A stretch of 64,000 nucleotides of DNA from Hungatella sp. UBA3048 (GTDB lineage Bacteria; Bacillota; Clostridia; Lachnospirales; Lachnospiraceae). The stretch's first letter is position 1, and each line of letters begins with the position of its first letter. The translations under genes were made by a program, and so were the position numbers. The stretch covers positions 75,646 through 139,645 of the forward strand of contig DFCS01000039.1 of assembly GCA_002367105.1 (NCBI GenBank). Direction: 5' to 3'. The notes beneath the pieces are model-generated. The model searched no databases. It was not told where the DNA came from and saw only the letters and a list, made by a program, of their open reading frames with translations. Positions 61,394 to 64,000 of this stretch are shown here, in pieces.

Positions 61394-63124
61394 TTAATTA
61401 CTTCCGATCGTAATTTCACCTTCGCTGTTTTTATAAACAATACTCCTGGAGTATTCCTCCTGAACCAGCAGACTGGAAGAACCGATCCGTATGCGAACCA
61501 CTGGCAGCAGCTGATGGCATTGAATGATTCCGGACTGCTCCTTATCGATTGCGGTTATTTCTTCCAAACGGTTTGTAATCTCCTGTTCCCTGAGATTTAA
61601 ATAAGTGGAAGCCTGTTTCAGATCATCAAGCAGCAGCTGTCTATCCTGCCTTTGAGCGGTTTCAAGATAGGTGATATTTTTTCTTACTTCCGACATATTA
61701 TGGTGAAGCTGCTCCAGCTCTCTGGCTAGCCGGGCGGATTCTTCTACGTTTCTTGGAACATTTGCAATGATTAATTCGGTAACGAGACGCCGAACTTTAG
61801 AACCGATCACACGTGCATTGATGGTGTTTGCAGCCAAAAGGGTACCGCCGATAATGACGCCCATGCCGGAGGTAACAACAATATCCTGACCGCTTTCTAT
61901 TTTGGAGTTGATAATACTTTCCGCATAAACATTGCCTTTTGCAGTGACCGTACAATGTTCTAAGTAACGGCACTTAATATCAGCGTCAGAAGTTAAAGTA
62001 CCACGTCCGTTTCCTGACATGCCGCTGGCAATCGTAATGGATCCCTGGGCCGTTATCTGAGCACCTTCCACGGAGCCCCGGATGTCAATTCTTCCATTTG
62101 CTTTCACAGAAAAGCCATTTCGTACATCTCCAGTAATCAATATATCTCCGTCATAATCCAGGTTCCCTGTACTATTATCAATATCACCATTTATCTTTAA
62201 GATAGGATCTACCTGGAATTTTCCATTAACAAATGTTACATGACCTGACTTCTGGGAAACGAGCTGAGTCCGGTCCTCCGTAAGCTTAGTATTGCGGCCA
62301 ACAGGTACTTGAACATCAGTTCCTTTAATAGGGCAGGGATAGGGCTGCCCGGTTATGGTCATACCATTTTCCCCCGGTACTGCAAGAGTAATGCTGCTGA
62401 TTGCTTCTCCTTCTTTAACGGATTGAATATTATTTAAATTTTTATAATCCACAGATCCGTTTTCATCTTCTATAAATTCAATCTTAAGATCCCGTTTATA
62501 ATGGTCTTTAATAGAACCATCAATTCCGTTGCGTGCCAGAATTCCCTTTGCAATCAATACGGTCTGGCCATAAACCTTATTTTCAACAATTGACTTCAGG
62601 GACTCCTCCATAATTCCGATGGATACATGCTCCTGATTGAGGATTGATTTTAAATCTTCTTCCTTTATATCCTGACCGTCGTTAAAAGGAGGGATCACAT
62701 AAAACCATGCAGCCATGCGGTCCTTTGAAACATAAAGATATGCCTGAGCCGCTTTTGGCTGGGGTACCTGCTCCTGTGCAGATTCGGATGTCCGTTTAAA
62801 AACATTGGATAATGATTGCATCTTACTGGAAAACTGAGCGCACTCACTGCATAATGCTTCTTCATCCATCCGTACAATCAGCGGATCATAGGAAGGCTCC
62901 CATATTAAAGAAGAGGAAGGCTCTTCATATTCTATTTCGGAAAATACGGTTGCTGCGGCAGTACTTTTTTGTGCAGATAGATCGGATGTTGTCTCATTAA
63001 GATCTTCATTTTGGGCTTCTTTAAGTGAAATGACAGAAGCAGCACTGATCTTCTCTGATGTTTCCGCAGAGCGCCTTACATTTTGGAAAAGGCTAAAGAA
63101 CCCTTTTTTATTTTTTTCTTTCAT
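61394..63124 (-). CDS. fapA: FapA (DUF342) polymer-forming protein
   Basis: 576 aa. The central region shows repeated DUF342/FapA beta-helix-type strands (NGFSVKANGRIDIRGSVEGA, then CTVTAKGNVYAESIINSKI). A coiled-coil region follows (ELEQLHHNMSEVRKNITYLE). FapA proteins are linked to flagellar assembly in Vibrio, and DUF342 genes occur near motility genes in Firmicutes. The N-terminal ~60 residues are charged and variable. Downstream of the small ORF and candidate SigD promoter at 63541. Confidence 0.8.
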   Translation of the reverse strand: MKEKNKKGFFSLFQNVRRSAETSEKISAASVISLKEAQNEDLNETTSDLSAQKSTAAATVFSEIEYEEPSSSLIWEPSYDPLIVRMDEEALCSECAQFSSKMQSLSNVFKRTSESAQEQVPQPKAAQAYLYVSKDRMAAWFYVIPPFNDGQDIKEEDLKSILNQEHVSIGIMEESLKSIVENKVYGQTVLIAKGILARNGIDGSIKDHYKRDLKIEFIEDENGSVDYKNLNNIQSVKEGEAISSITLAVPGENGMTITGQPYPCPIKGTDVQVPVGRNTKLTEDRTQLVSQKSGHVTFVNGKFQVDPILKINGDIDNSTGNLDYDGDILITGDVRNGFSVKANGRIDIRGSVEGAQITAQGSITIASGMSGNGRGTLTSDADIKCRYLEHCTVTAKGNVYAESIINSKIESGQDIVVTSGMGVIIGGTLLAANTINARVIGSKVRRLVTELIIANVPRNVEESARLARELEQLHHNMSEVRKNITYLETAQRQDRQLLLDDLKQASTYLNLREQEITNRLEEITAIDKEQSGIIQCHQLLPVVRIRIGSSSLLVQEEYSRSIVYKNSEGEITIGSN

Positions 63125-63270
63125 TTTCTTCCCCTAACATTAAAAAAATACCTGCTACTATAACCCTGTAAGCAAGTAATTGGCTGATTTCGAATCGCTT
63201 CTTTGGCTGGAGTCAATAGACATCAACGCTATTAAACTTTTCAATCAAAGATGCTGGCTCTGGTTTCTTA

Positions 63271-63501
63271 TCATTCCATTCCTATGTATATACAGTCAGA
63301 TGAAATGATTCTAGAGCTTTTGCTGATCAGATTACCTGGTCCGGTCCATGTAAATCTATTTCGTTGGATATTGGATTTAATTCTGCCCGGTCTATGTGAA
63401 GCCACATTCCTTTTATTATCCATTGTTAAAAATAATCTGTCATGAAGATTGCCAGGCATTGAATTACAGGGCATTGGGATTCTTGAACCAAGATGCGTCA
63501 T
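63271..63501 (-). CDS. small basic ORF of unknown function behind a SigD-like promoter
   Basis: 76 aa. The ATG is preceded by AAGGAGGT with 6-base spacing, among the best ribosome sites in the window, and by a candidate SigD promoter about 33 bases further up. The protein is basic and Asn/Ser/Arg-rich with no recognised domain or membrane helix (MTHLGSRIPMPCNSMPGNLH at its start). It could be a real late-flagellar small protein, or the region may act as leader RNA for fapA. Coding evidence is limited to frame, ribosome site and promoter. Confidence 0.5.
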   Translation of the reverse strand: MTHLGSRIPMPCNSMPGNLHDRLFLTMDNKRNVASHRPGRIKSNIQRNRFTWTGPGNLISKSSRIISSDCIYIGME

Positions 63502-63540
63502 AGGAACACCTCCTTCTTAATTACAAATCGACTATATTTT

Positions 63541-63567
63541 ATATCGGCAAACTATACTATTAATATA
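63541..63567 (-). promoter_or_regulatory. candidate SigD promoter of the small-ORF/fapA/cheY-like unit
   Basis: On the minus strand: TATA, 15 bases, GCCGATAT (exact SigD -10, at 63541-63548), in non-coding DNA. Start near 63534; ribosome site and ATG (63501) follow at normal spacing. The best SigD-like match in the window. Confidence 0.6.
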
Positions 63568-63800
63568 ACATAAGAGTTGCCCGTTTGGTTACTTAATTTA
63601 AAATAAATATAAATGGTGACATAGAATGGTTACTAGAAGTTATAGCCTTGTAACCATAGCCTTATATCGGATGGTTTTAAGGGTGTCCTACGGAATTCAT
63701 TACATCTATATTTAATATTTACATTTATACATAGCGAGCGCATTCTAACAGAGGCATTATTTGCAATTAAACAAATTATAAAAACAATTCAAAATAATTG
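63568..63800. other. AT-rich intergenic DNA with an inverted repeat and UP-element-like tract
   Basis: No gene seen. ATGGTTAC (63626-63633) and GTAACCAT (63650-63657) form an inverted repeat. The last ~35 bases before 63801 are A/T tracts of the kind that raise rRNA promoter strength (UP element). Confidence 0.5.
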
Positions 63801-63829
63801 TTGACTTTTGTCAAATGCTTTGGTATGAT
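63801..63829 (+). promoter_or_regulatory. rRNA operon promoter P1
   Basis: TTGACT (63801-63806), 17 bases, TATGAT (63824-63829), behind an A/T-rich tract. The transcript soon carries a CGCCG/CGGCG hairpin. Confidence 0.75.
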
Positions 63830-63917
63830 ATAACTCGCCGCTGAAAACGGCGGCAAAACTTCTTCTAAAACACATCGATGAGCGATGAAAAAGTTTTGAA
63901 GAAAAACAAAAAAATGG

Positions 63918-63946
63918 TTGACAAAAACAGCCGGCCATGATATCCT
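63918..63946 (+). promoter_or_regulatory. rRNA operon promoter P2
   Basis: TTGACA (63918-63923), 17 bases, TATCCT (63941-63946). Tandem with P1, as is usual for Firmicute rRNA operons. Confidence 0.75.
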
Positions 63947-63948
63947 TT

Positions 63949-64000
63949 AAAAGTTGCTGCTGAGACAGCGACACGAAATAAAGCACTTTGAAAACAGAAG
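63949..64000 (+). other. rRNA operon leader with boxA-like site, 3' end outside window
   Basis: After P2 come a GTTGCTG/CAGCGAC hairpin and AGCACTTTGAAAACA (63982-63996), close to the rRNA antitermination boxA. The 16S gene should begin shortly beyond the right edge. Confidence 0.7.

Noticed and set aside
63251..63445. 64-codon plus-strand frame opposite the small ORF
   Set aside because: No ribosome site or promoter; the minus-strand frame has both.

Overview
The window looks like a chromosomal piece of a motile, low-GC, anaerobic Firmicute of the Lachnospiraceae, probably near the Lacrimispora / Clostridium saccharolyticum group. The reasons are Firmicute-type flagellar genes (FliY, FlbD, CheC/CheD/CheV, FliW/CsrA, a YviE/DUF6470 protein), strong AGGAGG ribosome-binding sites, choline-binding-type wall repeats and clostridial gene order. 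The genus is an inference. There are no insertion sequences, tRNAs or CRISPR arrays.

Layout. (1) Bases 1-10,960: a visibly AT-rich glycan or glycosylation block. It holds an FkbM methyltransferase (cut by the left edge), a radical SAM/SPASM protein, a WbsX-like enzyme, two family-2 glycosyltransferases, a GT32-like sugar transferase, a DUF4422 protein, and a three-gene set (epimerase, cytidylyltransferase, reductase) that should make a CDP-pentitol. Six consecutive proteins carry the same small Rossmann-type module at one end or the other. A strong terminator closes the block. (2) 11,014-37,706: a perfect sigma-A-type promoter starts a roughly 26.5-kb run of flagellar and chemotaxis genes: flgB, fliEFGHIJK, flgD, a TIGR02530-type gene, flgE, flbD, motAB, fliM, cheY, flgC, fliY, fliOPQR, flhBA, sigD, flgF, flgG, cheC, cheD, cheV and an EAL-HDOD gene. 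No strong internal terminator is visible. flgC is displaced, and fliL, flhF and flhG are absent. (3) 37,695-39,090 minus: a ParA ATPase and a ComFB-domain protein. (4) 39,127-44,825: fliD, fliS and a fliT-like gene, then a divergent pair (C39-like peptidase / degenerate nucleotidyltransferase-like protein). (5) 44,828-49,959 minus: flgM-flgN-flgK-flgL-yviE-fliW-csrA. (6) 50,188-54,892 minus: cheA-cheW-cheR-cheB. (7) 55,018-60,878 plus: a second FliK-like gene, an FlhX (FlhB C-terminal) gene, a PilZ gene and a 39-codon remnant of a second PilZ gene, two choline-binding-type secreted proteins and a flagellar-type lytic transglycosylase. (8) 60,992-63,567 minus: a CheY-like gene, fapA and a small ORF behind a sigma-D-like promoter. 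(9) 63,801-64,000: tandem promoters and leader with a boxA-like sequence of an rRNA operon that runs off the right edge.

How it works together. Region 2 encodes the export gate, basal body, rod, hook, motor and SigD. FlgM in region 5 holds SigD until the hook is finished. Candidate SigD promoters (T-rich -35, 15 or 16 bases, then a CGATA core) stand before fliD, flgM, cheA, cheV, the small-ORF/fapA unit and the divergent pair, which fits a hook-checkpoint cascade. FliW and CsrA would set flagellin translation. No flagellin gene and no chemoreceptor lies in the window. PilZ, ComFB and a degenerate EAL-HDOD protein point to cyclic-dinucleotide input with no synthase nearby.
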